Positions 55,187 through 64,000 are shown, counted from the first letter of the stretch. The stretch is 64,000 bases of DNA from Streptomyces sp. Go-475 (GCF_003330845.1 NZ_CP026121.1:6181501-6245500); one strand, 5' to 3'. Made by a program: numbers and translations. Notes: generated by a model not told the origin, from the letters alone.

Positions 55187-56080
55187 ATGGCCGTCGTCAC
55201 GATGCGGGAGCTGCTGGAGAGCGGCGTCCACTTCGGTCACCAGACCCGTCGTTGGAACCCGAAGATGAAGCGCTTCATCTTCACGGAGCGCAACGGCATC
55301 TACATCATCGACCTGCTCCAGTCGCTGTCGTACATCGACCGCGCCTACGAGTTCGTCAAGGAGACCGTCGCCCACGGCGGCACGGTCATGTTCGTCGGCA
55401 CGAAGAAGCAGGCGCAGGAGGCCATCGCCGAGCAGGCCACCCGCGTCGGCATGCCCTACGTCAACCAGCGCTGGCTGGGCGGCATGCTCACCAACTTCTC
55501 GACCGTCTACAAGCGTCTGCAGCGCCTCAAGGAGCTCGAGCAGATCGACTTCGAGGACGTCGCCGCGTCCGGTCTGACCAAGAAGGAGCTTCTCGTGCTC
55601 TCGCGCGAGAAGGCCAAGCTGGAGAAGACCCTCGGCGGTATCCGCGAGATGCAGAAGGTGCCCAGCGCCGTCTGGATCGTGGACACCAAGAAGGAGCACA
55701 TCGCCGTTGGTGAGGCCCGGAAGCTGAACATCCCGGTCGTCGCGATCCTCGACACCAACTGCGACCCCGACGAGGTCGACTACAAGATCCCGGGCAACGA
55801 CGACGCGATCCGCTCCGTCACCCTGCTCACCCGCGTCATCGCCGACGCCGTCGCCGAGGGCCTCATCGCCCGCAGCGGTGTCGCCACCGAGGGCAAGGGC
55901 GAGAAGGCCGCCGGCGAGCCGCTGGCCGAGTGGGAGCGTGACCTGCTCGAGGGCGAGAAGAAGGCCGACGAGGCCGCCCCCGCCGCGGAGGCCGCCCCGG
56001 CCGCCGAGGCTGCTCCGGCCGCCGAGGCCGCCCCCGCCGAGGCGGAGGCCGAGAAGCCGGCCGAGGCCGAGCAGGCCTGA
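55187..56080 (+). CDS. rpsB: 30S ribosomal protein S2
   Basis: Ribosomal protein of 297 residues: [35 protein letters not shown], and [19 protein letters not shown]. The last 45 residues are an Ala/Glu/Pro extension with repeated APAAEA units, as in other actinobacteria. ATG 55187 follows AAGGAGAAACGG. It opens the rpsB-tsf operon. An intercistronic hairpin stands before tsf. Confidence 0.97.
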   Translation: MAVVTMRELLESGVHFGHQTRRWNPKMKRFIFTERNGIYIIDLLQSLSYIDRAYEFVKETVAHGGTVMFVGTKKQAQEAIAEQATRVGMPYVNQRWLGGMLTNFSTVYKRLQRLKELEQIDFEDVAASGLTKKELLVLSREKAKLEKTLGGIREMQKVPSAVWIVDTKKEHIAVGEARKLNIPVVAILDTNCDPDEVDYKIPGNDDAIRSVTLLTRVIADAVAEGLIARSGVATEGKGEKAAGEPLAEWERDLLEGEKKADEAAPAAEAAPAAEAAPAAEAAPAEAEAEKPAEAEQA

Positions 56081-56097
56081 CCCGTCAGTCCGCGTTG

Positions 56098-56159
56098 ACG
56101 GCGGGAGCGGCACTCCATCACAGGACGCCTTCCGGCGCGATGAAGTCCGCTCCCGCCGT
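56098..56159 (+). promoter_or_regulatory. rpsB-tsf intercistronic hairpin
   Basis: Perfect 13-bp arms ACGGCGGGAGCGG (56098-56110) and CCGCTCCCGCCGT (56147-56159) around a 36-nt loop that itself can fold (GCC-ttcc-GGC). It lies 18 nt after rpsB and may act as attenuator or mRNA processing/stability element, allowing different levels of S2 and EF-Ts. Confidence 0.7.
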
Positions 56160-56258
56160 TCACCCGTAGGTCAGCGGAAGGACAGCACCCCCGGGCTCCA
56201 TGGGGGTGCATCCCGCAGATCTTCGATCTTCCAGACTTCGAGAAAGATTCACAGACTC

Positions 56259-57095
56259 ATGGCGAACTACACCGCCGCCGACGTCAAGAAGCTCCGCGAG
56301 CTCACGGGCGCCGGCATGATGGACTGCAAGAAGGCGCTGGACGAGGCCGAGGGCAACGTCGAGAAGGCTGTCGAAGCGCTCCGCATCAAGGGCCAGAAGG
56401 GCGTCGCCAAGCGCGAGGGCCGCTCCGCCGAGAACGGCGCCGTGGTCTCGATCATCGCCGACGACAACTCCTCCGGTGTCCTCGTCGAGCTGAAGTGCGA
56501 GACGGACTTCGTCGCCAAGGGCGAGAAGTTCCAGGCCGTGGCCACCGCCATCGCCGAGCACGTCGCCAAGACCTCCCCGGCCGACCTGGAGGCCCTGCTC
56601 GCCTCCGAGATCGAGGCCGGCAAGACCGTCCAGGCGTTCGTCGACGAGGCCAACGCCAACCTGGGCGAGAAGATCGTCCTGGACCGCTTCGCGCAGTTCG
56701 CCGACGGCTACGTCACGGCGTACATGCACCGCACGATGCCCGACCTGCCCCCGCAGATCGGTGTCCTCGTCGAACTGGACAAGCCGAACGCGGAGATCGC
56801 CAAGGGCGTCGCCCAGCACATCGCCGCCTTCGCGCCGAAGTACCTCTCCAAGGAGGACGTGCCGGCCGAGGTCGTCGAGTCCGAGCGCCGCGTCGCCGAG
56901 GAGACCACCCGCGCCGAGGGCAAGCCCGAGGCCGCCCTGCCGAAGATCGTCGAGGGTCGCCTCAACGGCTTCTTCAAGGACGCCACGCTGCTCGGCCAGC
57001 CGTACGCGCTCGACAACAAGAAGTCCGTCCAGAAGATCCTGGACGAGGCCGGTGTCACCCTGAAGCGCTTCACGCGCATCAAGGTCGGCATCTGA
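56259..57095 (+). CDS. tsf: Elongation factor Ts
   Basis: Nucleotide exchange factor for EF-Tu, 278 residues. The N-terminal UBA-like domain MANYTAADVKKLRELTGAGM, MMDCKKALDEAEGNVEKAVE, and the TDFVAKGEKF exchange motif are present. The start is fixed by the conserved N-terminus; ribosome-site support (AGAAAGA) is moderate. It follows rpsB by 178 nt across the hairpin and is followed by another strong hairpin before pyrH. Confidence 0.97.
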   Translation: MANYTAADVKKLRELTGAGMMDCKKALDEAEGNVEKAVEALRIKGQKGVAKREGRSAENGAVVSIIADDNSSGVLVELKCETDFVAKGEKFQAVATAIAEHVAKTSPADLEALLASEIEAGKTVQAFVDEANANLGEKIVLDRFAQFADGYVTAYMHRTMPDLPPQIGVLVELDKPNAEIAKGVAQHIAAFAPKYLSKEDVPAEVVESERRVAEETTRAEGKPEAALPKIVEGRLNGFFKDATLLGQPYALDNKKSVQKILDEAGVTLKRFTRIKVGI

Positions 57096-57189
57096 GTCCG
57101 TACCGCGATCGACGCCCGACCCCGATAGGGTCGACAGCAGTCGTCCGCGTACGCCGTCACAGGGGTGACGGACGACAGCAGATCTGACG

Positions 57190-57243
57190 AGGAGGCCATT
57201 GCCGTATGGGATGCGAAACACGCCCCGCCGGCAATGGCCTTCT
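57190..57243. terminator. Strong hairpin between tsf and pyrH
   Basis: Perfect 12-bp arms AGGCCATTGCCG (57193-57204) and CGGCAATGGCCT (57229-57240), extended by about three pairs with wobbles, around a 24-nt loop; TCTTC follows. It may end the tsf transcript or control pyrH, whose start is 37 nt further. Confidence 0.7.
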
Positions 57244-57279
57244 TCGCATGCGCACCACGTGAAAGAGGCGGGATCCCCC

Positions 57280-58038
57280 ATGACCACCAAGGCCCAGAAG
57301 AGCGACGACGGCAAAGTACGCGGCCGGTTTCTGCTGAAGCTGTCCGGAGAGGCCTTCTCCGGCGGTGGGGGCCTGGGCGTCGACCCCGACGTGGTGCACA
57401 AGATCGCCCGCGAGATCGCGGCCGTCGTGCGCGACGGCGCGCAGATCGCGGTCGTCATCGGCGGCGGCAACTTCTTCCGCGGCGCCGAACTCCAGCAGCG
57501 CGGCATGGACCGGGCCCGCTCCGACTACATGGGCATGCTCGGCACGGTCATGAACTGCCTCGCCCTGCAGGACTTCCTGGAGAAGGTCGGCGTGGACTGC
57601 CGCGTGCAGACCGCCATCACCATGGGCCAGGTCGCCGAGCCGTACATCCCGCTGCGCGCCGTACGGCACCTGGAGAAGGGCCGTGTGGTGATCTTCGGCG
57701 CCGGTATGGGCATGCCCTACTTCTCCACCGACACCACCGCCGCCCAGCGCGCCCTGGAGATCGACGCCGAGGCGCTGCTGATGGGCAAGAACGGCGTGGA
57801 CGGGGTCTACGACTCCGATCCGAAGACCAACCCGGACGCCGTGAAGTTCGACCACCTCGGCTACGGCGAGGTCATCACCCGCGACCTGAAGGTCGCCGAC
57901 GCCACGGCCGTGACGCTGTGCCGCGACAACAAGCTCCCGATCGTGGTCTTCGAGCTGCTCGCGGAGGGCAACATCGGACGCGCCGTCAAGGGTGAGAAGA
58001 TCGGCACGCTGGTGGGGGACCCCGGCAGCCGGGACTGA
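57280..58038 (+). CDS. pyrH: UMP kinase
   Basis: Phosphorylates UMP to UDP; hexameric and regulated by GTP and UTP. 252 residues: [42 protein letters not shown], and [18 protein letters not shown], all conserved. ATG 57280 is chosen; the open frame runs upstream through the hairpin at 57190-57243, which argues against a longer protein. It heads pyrH-frr-cdsA. Confidence 0.96.
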   Translation: MTTKAQKSDDGKVRGRFLLKLSGEAFSGGGGLGVDPDVVHKIAREIAAVVRDGAQIAVVIGGGNFFRGAELQQRGMDRARSDYMGMLGTVMNCLALQDFLEKVGVDCRVQTAITMGQVAEPYIPLRAVRHLEKGRVVIFGAGMGMPYFSTDTTAAQRALEIDAEALLMGKNGVDGVYDSDPKTNPDAVKFDHLGYGEVITRDLKVADATAVTLCRDNKLPIVVFELLAEGNIGRAVKGEKIGTLVGDPGSRD

Positions 58039-58226
58039 GCACCCCGAGAGCCGGGGCCGGGTCCCCGGGAACAACCCCGTCCGGGGGACGGACGGGACGG
58101 AGCCGGGCCGGGGGATGGACAATGTCCTGCCGGTCGGGAACCGTGCAGGAAGAAGACGCGACGCAGCCGGCCGCCGCCCCACATGGAACCGCAGCCGGGC
58201 CTACTCAAGACACGCAGGAGCAAGTG

Positions 58227-58784
58227 GTGATCGAAGAGACCCTCCTCGAGGCCGAGGAGAAGATGGAGAAGGCCGTCGTGGTCGCCAAGGAGGACTTCGC
58301 CGCGATCCGCACCGGCCGTGCGCACCCGGCGATGTTCAACAAGATCGTGGCCGACTACTACGGCGCGCCGACCCCGATCAACCAGCTGGCCTCGTTCTCG
58401 GTGCCCGAGCCGCGCATGGCCGTGGTGACCCCGTTCGACAAGAGCGCGCTGCGCAACATCGAGCAGGCCATCCGCGACTCCGACCTGGGCGTCAACCCGA
58501 GCAACGACGGCAACATCATCCGGGTGGTGTTCCCCGAGCTGACCGAGGAGCGCCGCCGCGAGTACATCAAGGTCGCCAAGGGCAAGGGTGAGGACGCCAA
58601 GGTCTCCATCCGCTCCGTGCGCCGCAAGGCCAAGGACGCCATCGACAAGCTGATCAAGGACGGCGAGGTCGGCGAGGACGAGGGCCGCCGTGCGGAGAAG
58701 GAGCTCGACGACACCACCGCGAAGTACGTCGCGCAGGTGGACGAGCTCCTGAAGCACAAGGAAGCGGAGCTGCTCGAGGTCTGA
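58227..58784 (+). CDS. frr: Ribosome recycling factor
   Basis: Splits post-termination ribosomes together with EF-G. 185 residues, the usual length: [51 protein letters not shown], and [14 protein letters not shown]. Two GTG codons stand together; the second (58227) has AGGAG at 6 nt and gives the standard N-terminus. The stop shares a base with the cdsA start. Confidence 0.97.
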   Translation: MIEETLLEAEEKMEKAVVVAKEDFAAIRTGRAHPAMFNKIVADYYGAPTPINQLASFSVPEPRMAVVTPFDKSALRNIEQAIRDSDLGVNPSNDGNIIRVVFPELTEERRREYIKVAKGKGEDAKVSIRSVRRKAKDAIDKLIKDGEVGEDEGRRAEKELDDTTAKYVAQVDELLKHKEAELLEV

Positions 58785-59911
58785 TGAACGACTCTTCCTG
58801 GGGGGCGCCGCCACAGGCCGGGTACTGGGGGCCCACCGACCACCCGCATGGACACGGGCAGGTCCACACCCCCGGCCAGGGGCACGTCCAGGGGGCCGCC
58901 CCGGCGGGTCCCGCATACGATGCGCATGACGCGCCTCAGACTCGGCCCATGCCCATCGTGCCCGACGTAGCCGCATACGGCGGAAACCAGGATGACGACC
59001 GAGGGGCTGCTCGGCGGAGCGGCCCTCCGGTCCGGAACGACACGAATCCGGAGCCCATGCCCGACGCCTCGCAGCCGGCCCCCAAGCCGCAGAAGAAGAG
59101 CGCGGGTCGCGACCTCAGTGCCGCGATAGGGGTAGGGGTCGGGCTCGGCGCGGTGATCGTCGCGTCGCTGTTCGTCGTCAAGGCCGTGTTCGTCGGCGTG
59201 ATCGCGGTCGCCGTCGTGGTGGGCCTGTGGGAACTGACCAAGCGGCTGGAGGAGCGCAAGGGCATCCGGGCGCCGCTCGTGCCGCTCGCGCTCGGCGGTG
59301 CCGCGATGGTCGTCGCCGGGTACGTCCGGGGCGCCGAGGGTGCCTGGGTCGCCATGGCGCTCACCGCGCTGGCCGTGCTGGTCTGGCGCATGACGGAACC
59401 GCCGGAGAACTACCTCAGGGACGTCACCGCGGGCGTCTTCGCGGCGTTCTACGTGCCGTTCCTGGCGACGTTCGTCGCGATGATGCTGACCGCGGACGAC
59501 GGGCCGCAGCGGGTGCTCACCTTCCTGCTGCTCACCGTCGTCAGCGACACCGGTGCCTACGCCGTCGGCTGGCGCTTCGGCCGGCACAAGCTCGCCCCGC
59601 GCATCAGCCCCGGCAAGACCCGCGAGGGGCTGCTCGGCGCGGTCGCCTTCGCCATGGTCGCGGGCGCGCTGTGCCTGCAGTTCCTCATCGACGACGGTGT
59701 CTGGTGGCAGGGCCTGGTGCTGGGCCTCGCGGTCGCGGTCAGCGCCACGCTCGGCGACCTCGGCGAGTCCATGATCAAGCGGGACCTCGGCATCAAGGAC
59801 ATGGGCACGCTGCTGCCCGGCCACGGCGGCATCATGGACCGGCTCGACTCGCTGCTGCCCACGGCCCCCGTGGTGTGGCTGCTGCTCGTGCTCTTCGTGG
59901 GATCCGGCTGA
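58784..59911 (+). CDS. cdsA: Phosphatidate cytidylyltransferase
   Basis: Makes CDP-diacylglycerol for all phospholipids. 375 residues: an unusual long disordered N-terminus of about 105 residues rich in Pro, Gly and His, then about eight membrane segments. The C-terminal family signature spans SATLGDLGESMIKRDLGIKD and GTLLPGHGGIMDRLDS, and DTGAYAVGWRFGRHKLAPRI is also typical. The start TGATG overlaps frr. A terminator follows. Confidence 0.95.
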   Translation: MNDSSWGAPPQAGYWGPTDHPHGHGQVHTPGQGHVQGAAPAGPAYDAHDAPQTRPMPIVPDVAAYGGNQDDDRGAARRSGPPVRNDTNPEPMPDASQPAPKPQKKSAGRDLSAAIGVGVGLGAVIVASLFVVKAVFVGVIAVAVVVGLWELTKRLEERKGIRAPLVPLALGGAAMVVAGYVRGAEGAWVAMALTALAVLVWRMTEPPENYLRDVTAGVFAAFYVPFLATFVAMMLTADDGPQRVLTFLLLTVVSDTGAYAVGWRFGRHKLAPRISPGKTREGLLGAVAFAMVAGALCLQFLIDDGVWWQGLVLGLAVAVSATLGDLGESMIKRDLGIKDMGTLLPGHGGIMDRLDSLLPTAPVVWLLLVLFVGSG

Positions 59912-59924
59912 GCGGATCCGCCCT

Positions 59925-59952
59925 GAGCCCCCGTCCACCAGGGCGGGGGCTC
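59925..59952 (+). terminator. Hairpin terminator after cdsA
   Basis: 9-bp stem GAGCCCCCG / CGGGGGCTC with a 10-nt loop, 13 nt after the cdsA stop; a TTTT lies a little downstream. Confidence 0.75.
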
Positions 59953-60025
59953 GTGGTCGTTTTCGGAGAGGCGGCGGACCACGCGAAGTGGGACGATTCA
60001 GGTGTACGCCGCAAAGGGGGTCATC

Positions 60026-60475
60026 ATGTCCGCCATCAGACAGTCCATCGATGTCGACCGCGCTCCCACGGACGTCTACGACTACGTCATGGACACCCCG
60101 CGCATGCCGGAGTGGCAGCTGAGCGCCGTGTCCGCGGAACGTCTCGACGAGGGGCCCGTCGGCATCGGCTCCAAGGTCCGGGTCACCCGGCACATCGGGC
60201 GCCGCACGATGCCGATGACCATGGAGGTCACCGAGTACGACCCGCCGCACAGCTGGGGCCTGCGCGGGATCGACGGCCCCGTCCGGGCACGGGTCCACGG
60301 CGAGGTCGAGCCGTTCGACGAGGGCCGCCGCTCCCACGTGACGATCGAGGTCGACTTCGAGGGCCACGGCATGGGCAAGGTCCTCGTCCCGCTCGTCGTA
60401 CGCCCGCAGGTCCGCAAGGAGCTGCCGCGCAACGAGCAGCTGCTCAAGGACCGGCTGGAGCACACGGGGGAGTAG
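60026..60475 (+). CDS. SRPBCC (polyketide cyclase/START-like) family protein
   Basis: A 149-residue hydrophobic-pocket protein. The pattern SIDVDRAPTDVYDYVMDTPRMPEWQ is the usual start of the SRPBCC lipid/ligand-binding fold, followed by VTRHIGRRTMPMTMEVTEYDPP. The ligand is unknown. ATG 60026 follows AAAGGGGGTCATC; the open frame begins 24 nt earlier. It stands between cdsA and the small membrane gene, whose strand is opposite. Confidence 0.85.
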   Translation: MSAIRQSIDVDRAPTDVYDYVMDTPRMPEWQLSAVSAERLDEGPVGIGSKVRVTRHIGRRTMPMTMEVTEYDPPHSWGLRGIDGPVRARVHGEVEPFDEGRRSHVTIEVDFEGHGMGKVLVPLVVRPQVRKELPRNEQLLKDRLEHTGE

Positions 60476-60506
60476 GGCGACGGCTCTACCGTCTTACGAG
60501 ACCGTC

Positions 60507-60695
60507 TTACGAGGCGAGCCCGGCCCGCTGCCGGCGGTCGGAGATCAGGAGGGTCACCGTGGTGACGGTGATCACGATCCAGCTCCCCCACATCGCCCAC
60601 ACCACGGGACGCAGGCCGACGGCGATGGTGCAGGCGACAACCGCGACCAGACTGGACAGCGTGGACACGGACAGAGCCTTGAGGGACCTTGGCAT
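60507..60695 (-). CDS. Small membrane protein, two segments
   Basis: A 62-residue protein with two hydrophobic segments, SSLVAVVACTIAVGLRPVVW and SWIVITVTTVTLLIS, joined by a short turn, and a basic end RRQRAGL. No family is recognised. The strong ribosome site GAGGAGGGGAC before ATG 60695 supports a real gene. It is divergent from rlmN and convergent with the SRPBCC gene. Function unknown. Confidence 0.7.
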   Translation of the reverse strand: MPRSLKALSVSTLSSLVAVVACTIAVGLRPVVWAMWGSWIVITVTTVTLLISDRRQRAGLAS

Positions 60696-60845
60696 GTCCC
60701 CTCCTCTTCCTGCTGAGAGCGGCACCGAGCCACATGCTCCCAGAAGCCTGCCCGCAACGGGCGCCGTTCCCACTTCCCGTCCCTGACCGACCGCTGTCGA
60801 TGGGCATCAGTGACCACCGTGTCGATCTGCGACACTGGTACAGCC

Positions 60846-61952
60846 ATGCCTAAGCCCGGAGAACTCACTTTCGTCGCCCCGCGCGGAGCCAAGAAGCCGC
60901 CGCGGCATCTCGCCGACCTCACTCCTGCCGAGCGCAAGGAGGCGGTCGCCGCTGTCGGGGAGAAGCCGTTTCGCGCCAAGCAGCTCTCGCAGCACTACTT
61001 CGCGCGGTACGCGCACGATCCGGAGCAGTGGACCGACATCCCGGCCGGTTCTCGTGGGCGGCTGCAGGAGGCGTTGCTGCCCGAGCTGATGACCGTCGTG
61101 CGGCATCTGTCGACCGACCAGGGCACCACCCGCAAGACGCTCTGGCGGCTGTTCGACGGGACGCTCGTCGAGTCCGTGCTGATGCGCTACCCGGACCGGG
61201 TGACCATGTGCATCAGCTCGCAGGCCGGGTGCGGGATGAACTGCCCGTTCTGTGCGACGGGGCAGGCGGGTCTCGACCGGAACCTGTCCACCGCCGAGAT
61301 CGTCCACCAGATCGTGGACGGGATGCGGGCCCTGCGGGACGGGGAGGTCCCCGGCGGCCCCGCGCGGCTCAGCAACATCGTCTTCATGGGCATGGGCGAG
61401 CCGCTCGCCAACTACAACCGGGTCGTCGGCGCCATCCGGCGGCTCACCGACCCCGAGCCGGACGGGGTGGGGCTGTCGCAGCGCGGGATCACCGTCTCCA
61501 CCGTCGGTCTCGTGCCGGCCATCCACCGGTTCGCCGACGAGGGCTTCAAGTGCCGGCTGGCGATCTCGCTGCACGCCCCCGACGACGAGCTGCGCGACAC
61601 CCTCGTGCCCGTGAACACGCGGTGGAAGGTCCGCGAGGTGCTGGACGCGGGCTTCGAGTACAGCGCCCGGTCCGGGCGGCGGCTGTCCATCGAGTACGCG
61701 CTGATCCGGGACATCAACGACCAGGCGTGGCGGGGTGACCGGCTCGGCCGGATGCTCAAGGGCAGGCCCGTGCACGTCAACCTCATCCCGCTGAACCCGA
61801 CGCCCGGGTCGAAGTGGACGGCCTCCCGGCCCGAGGACGAGAAGGCGTTCGTGGAGGCCATCGCCGCGCATGGTGTGCCGGTGACGATCCGGGACACCCG
61901 TGGTCAGGAGATCGACGGGGCGTGTGGTCAGCTCGCCGCCACCGAACGGTAG
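60846..61952 (+). CDS. rlmN: Dual-specificity 23S rRNA/tRNA adenine-C2 methyltransferase
   Basis: Radical-SAM enzyme that methylates A2503 of 23S rRNA and A37 of some tRNAs. 368 residues. The iron-sulfur CxxxCxxC is [17 protein letters not shown] (about 126-142); [12 protein letters not shown] and [16 protein letters not shown] are SAM-binding; the second catalytic Cys is in DGACGQLA at the end. ATG 60846 starts [20 protein letters not shown], and no ribosome site is visible, so it could be leaderless. Confidence 0.96.
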   Translation: MPKPGELTFVAPRGAKKPPRHLADLTPAERKEAVAAVGEKPFRAKQLSQHYFARYAHDPEQWTDIPAGSRGRLQEALLPELMTVVRHLSTDQGTTRKTLWRLFDGTLVESVLMRYPDRVTMCISSQAGCGMNCPFCATGQAGLDRNLSTAEIVHQIVDGMRALRDGEVPGGPARLSNIVFMGMGEPLANYNRVVGAIRRLTDPEPDGVGLSQRGITVSTVGLVPAIHRFADEGFKCRLAISLHAPDDELRDTLVPVNTRWKVREVLDAGFEYSARSGRRLSIEYALIRDINDQAWRGDRLGRMLKGRPVHVNLIPLNPTPGSKWTASRPEDEKAFVEAIAAHGVPVTIRDTRGQEIDGACGQLAATER

Positions 61953-61996
61953 TCTGACCGTCGTAAGAACATCTGCATATCCGACACCTGCACATT

Positions 61997-62086
61997 CCGA
62001 CAGGGGAGCGCCACAGCGCTGAGAGTGCGGCACCCGGCCGCAGACCCTCCGAACCTGGCCCAGGTCATTCTGGGTAGGGAGATCGG
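61997..62086 (+). ncRNA. TPP riboswitch (THI element)
   Basis: The thiamine-pyrophosphate aptamer is complete. P1 pairs CCGA (61997-62000) with TCGG (62083-62086). The core contains GGGGAGCGCC, the invariant CTGAGAGT (62019-62026), ACCCTCCGAACCTG (62044-62057) and CTGGGTAGGGA (62070-62080). It precedes the thiamine ABC importer and should switch it off when TPP is abundant. Confidence 0.97.
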
Positions 62087-62105
62087 TCACCACTCGAGCT
62101 GTTGC

Positions 62106-62140
62106 GCCCTGCCCGGGACCCCGGAAGTCCCGGGCAGGGC
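62106..62140 (+). terminator. Expression-platform hairpin of the TPP riboswitch
   Basis: Perfect 14-bp stem, GCCCTGCCCGGGAC with GTCCCGGGCAGGGC, loop of 7, 20 nt after the aptamer. It may be a terminator controlled by the riboswitch, though the following TCTTCT is only moderately T-rich. Confidence 0.7.
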
Positions 62141-62148
62141 CGCGTCTT

Positions 62149-62167
62149 CTCCTGGTCACTCCAGGAG
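62149..62167 (+). promoter_or_regulatory. Shine-Dalgarno sequestering hairpin
   Basis: CTCCTGG (62149-62155) pairs perfectly with CCAGGAG (62161-62167), covering most of the AGGAGG ribosome site (62163-62168) of the next gene at GTG 62175. This is a second likely control point of the riboswitch, at translation. Confidence 0.65.
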
Positions 62168-62174
62168 GAATCCA

Positions 62175-63260
62175 GTGAGCATCAACATCAGGCGGCTGAC
62201 GGCGGTGGCCGTCGGGCTCGGCATGGTCGGCACGCTGGCCGCGTGCGGGTCGTCCGACGGCTCCCAGGGGGCCGGCGACTCCAAGACCGTGACGCTCGTC
62301 AGCCACGACTCGTGGGCCGCGTCCAAGGACGTCATCGCGGCCTTCGAGAAGCAGTCCGGCTACAAGGTCCGGGTCCTCAAGGACGGCGACGCCGGGCAGG
62401 CCGTGAACAAGGCCATCCTGACCAAGGACAACCCGCAGGGCGACGTCTTCTTCGGCGTCGACAACACGCTGCTGTCCCGCGCCCTCGACAACGGACTGTT
62501 CCAGCCGTACGAGGCGAAGGGGTCGGAGCGGATCAAGGCCGCGTACCGGGTCGACCAGGAGCAGCACCGCGTCACGCCCATCGACACCGGCGACATCTGC
62601 GTCAACTACGACAAGAAGTACTTCGCCGACCACAAGCTGGAGCCGCCGCGGAGCTTCGACGACCTGGTGAAGCCGCAGTACAAGAACCTGCTCGTGACCG
62701 AGAACGCCTCCGCGTCCTCGCCCGGCCTCGGTTTCCTGCTCGGCACCGCCGCGAAGTACGGGGACGACGGCTGGGCGGGCTACTGGAAGAGGCTCAAGGC
62801 CAACGGCGTGAAGGTCGTCGACGGCTGGGAGCAGGCCTACAACGAGGAGTTCTCCGGCTCGGCCGGCGGGAAGAAGGCCAAGGGCGACCGGCCGCTCGTC
62901 GTGTCGTACGCCTCCTCGCCGCCCGCCGAGGTCGTCTTCGCCGACCCGAAGCCGGCCACGGCCCCGACCGGGGTCGCCGAGGGCACCTGCTTCCGGCAGG
63001 TCGAGTACGCGGGGCTGCTCAGCAACGCCAAGAACGCCAAGGGTGGCAAGGCCCTCCTCGACTTCCTCGTCAGCGAGAGGTTCCAGCAGGACATGCCGCT
63101 CAACATGTTCGTGTACCCGGTGACCGAGGGCGCCCAGGTGCCGCCGGAGTTCGTGAAGTACGGGCCGCAGGCGAAGGACCCCGAGACCATGGACCCGGCG
63201 AAGATCGCCGACCACCGTGACCAGTGGGTCAAGTCGTGGACCTCACTCGTACTGAAGTAG
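62175..63260 (+). CDS. thiB: Thiamine ABC transporter substrate-binding lipoprotein
   Basis: Extracellular thiamine-binding lipoprotein, 361 residues. Signal segment LTAVAVGLGMVGTLAACGSS has the lipobox LAAC at about 23-26. The rest matches the ThiB/TbpA fold: VTLVSHDSWAASKDVIAAFE, GDVFFGVDNTLLSRAL, VTPIDTGDICVNYD, ASSPGLGFLLGTAAKYG. GTG 62175 is fixed by AGGAGG. It is controlled by the TPP riboswitch upstream, which supports thiamine as substrate. The permease gene overlaps its end by 25 nt. Confidence 0.93.
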   Translation: MSINIRRLTAVAVGLGMVGTLAACGSSDGSQGAGDSKTVTLVSHDSWAASKDVIAAFEKQSGYKVRVLKDGDAGQAVNKAILTKDNPQGDVFFGVDNTLLSRALDNGLFQPYEAKGSERIKAAYRVDQEQHRVTPIDTGDICVNYDKKYFADHKLEPPRSFDDLVKPQYKNLLVTENASASSPGLGFLLGTAAKYGDDGWAGYWKRLKANGVKVVDGWEQAYNEEFSGSAGGKKAKGDRPLVVSYASSPPAEVVFADPKPATAPTGVAEGTCFRQVEYAGLLSNAKNAKGGKALLDFLVSERFQQDMPLNMFVYPVTEGAQVPPEFVKYGPQAKDPETMDPAKIADHRDQWVKSWTSLVLK

Positions 63261-64000
63261 CCCTCCGGAGGCGGGGCGCGGCGGCGCGGTTCGGTCTGCT
63301 GGCCGTGCCCGTCGCGTTCTTCGGGGTCTTCTTCGCCTATCCGGTCGCCGCGATCGTCGCGCGCGGCCTGAAGGCCGACGGGGCCTGGCACCTCGGGCGG
63401 ATCGGGGAGGTGCTGGCGCAGTCCGACGTCCGGCACGTCCTGTGGTTCACCACCTGGCAGGCGCTCGTCTCCACCGCGCTCACGCTGCTGGTCGCGCTGC
63501 CCGGCGCGTATGTCTTCGCGCGCCTGGACTTCCCCGGCAAACACGTGCTGCGGGCGGTCGTGACCGTGCCGTTCGTGCTGCCGACGGTCGTCGTCGGTAC
63601 GGCGTTCCTGGCGCTGGTCGGGCGCGGCGGGCTGCTCGACGAGCTGTGGGGCGTGCGGCTGGACACCACGGTGTGGGCGATCCTGCTCGCGCACGTCTTC
63701 TTCAACTACGCGGTCGTCGTGCGGACCGTCGGCGGGCTCTGGGCGCAGCTCGACCCGCGGCAGGAGGAGGCCGCGCGGATGCTCGGCGCGTCGCCCCTGA
63801 AGGCCTGGCGGCAGGTCACGCTCCCGGCCCTCGCGCCCGCGGTGGCCGCCGCCGCGCTGATGGTGTTCCTGTTCACCTTCACCTCCTTCGGCGTCGTCCA
63901 GATCCTCGGCGGGCCCACCTTCTCGACCCTGGAAGTGGAGATCTACCGGCAGACGTCCGAGATCTTCGACCTGTCCACGGCGGCCGTGCTGACGCTGGTC
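63236..64000 (+). CDS. thiP: Thiamine ABC transporter permease, N-terminal part (cut by window end)
   Basis: First 255 residues of an inner-membrane permease of the ThiP type. Membrane segments include GLLAVPVAFFGVFFAYPVAA and WQALVSTALTLLVALPGAYV; the EAA loop that contacts the ATPase is QEEAARMLGASPLKAWRQVT. The frame is open to the right edge; full ThiP proteins contain two such halves in one chain. GTG 63236 overlaps thiB by 25 nt and is the first start in the frame. Confidence 0.9.
   Translation, partial: MDLTRTEVALRRRGAAARFGLLAVPVAFFGVFFAYPVAAIVARGLKADGAWHLGRIGEVLAQSDVRHVLWFTTWQALVSTALTLLVALPGAYVFARLDFPGKHVLRAVVTVPFVLPTVVVGTAFLALVGRGGLLDELWGVRLDTTVWAILLAHVFFNYAVVVRTVGGLWAQLDPRQEEAARMLGASPLKAWRQVTLPALAPAVAAAALMVFLFTFTSFGVVQILGGPTFSTLEVEIYRQTSEIFDLSTAAVLTLV

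Noticed and set aside
57199..57279. Longer PyrH starting at 57199
   Set aside because: The extension is read through a strong hairpin and is not part of known UMP kinases; the conserved start fits 57280.

Overview
The window is a piece of a Streptomyces chromosome. The evidence is very high GC with strong third-position bias, frequent GTG starts, and developmental genes typical of the genus (whiG, nsdA, four tandem type I signal peptidases). From memory, the order of core genes follows the S. coelicolor block SCO5560-SCO5645; this was not checked against a database. Almost everything is housekeeping chromosome core. I see no transposase, integrase, prophage, CRISPR array, tRNA or rRNA gene.

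Layout. 1-3.4 kb: end of ddl, a DUF3515 lipoprotein, an Lrp-type stand-alone ligand-binding protein, and thiL-thiD. 3.5-14.4 kb: rpmB, a fatty-acid-kinase-like DhaL protein, an opposite-strand pair coding for an Hsp90-family ATPase and a 1014-residue TPR protein, then recG, rsmD and coaD. 14.5-21.7 kb: a DivIVA-like coiled-coil protein, the DUF177-rpmF-rnc-mutM ribosome/RNA cluster, an HxlR regulator divergent from a flavodoxin, a membrane CAP-domain protein, acyP, and a 67-residue protein. 21.9-32.4 kb: smc, glucose permease glcP, an LLM oxidoreductase, ftsY, a prim-pol-like protein and nsdA. 32.5-38.5 kb: the nitrogen operon amtB-glnK-glnD behind a GlnR box, then ffh. 38.6-41.9 kb: a methyltransferase, an archaeal-type prolyl-tRNA synthetase and a SprT-like HExxH protein. 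42.2-52.5 kb: the run rpsP-khpA-rimM-trmD-rplS, sipWXYZ, Nudix, DUF2469, yraN, comM, dprA. 52.8-61.9 kb: whiG, a TetR regulator, an M23 protein, rpsB-tsf, pyrH-frr-cdsA, an SRPBCC protein, a 62-residue membrane protein and rlmN. 62.0-64.0 kb: a TPP riboswitch followed by the start of a thiamine ABC importer, cut by the window end.

How the genes work together. Much of the window serves the ribosome (L28, L32, S16, L19, S2, EF-Ts, RRF, RimM, TrmD, RsmD, RlmN, RNase III) and protein targeting and export (FtsY, Ffh and four signal peptidases). A second theme is nitrogen sensing (GlnR box, AmtB, GlnK, GlnD). Thiamine appears twice, as thiL-thiD near the left end and the riboswitch-controlled importer at the right end.

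Most unusual points. (1) The Hsp90-like/TPR gene pair overlaps by ATGA and sits inside an otherwise conserved fakA-recG context. (2) A 58-bp dispersed repeat lies between recG and rsmD, and again, in frame and without a length change, inside the hinge region of smc. (3) A nearly perfect 24-bp palindrome stands beside a 19-bp tandem repeat upstream of the CAP-domain gene. (4) The prolyl-tRNA synthetase is of archaeal type. (5) The TPP riboswitch is followed by both a terminator-like hairpin and a hairpin that hides the Shine-Dalgarno sequence.
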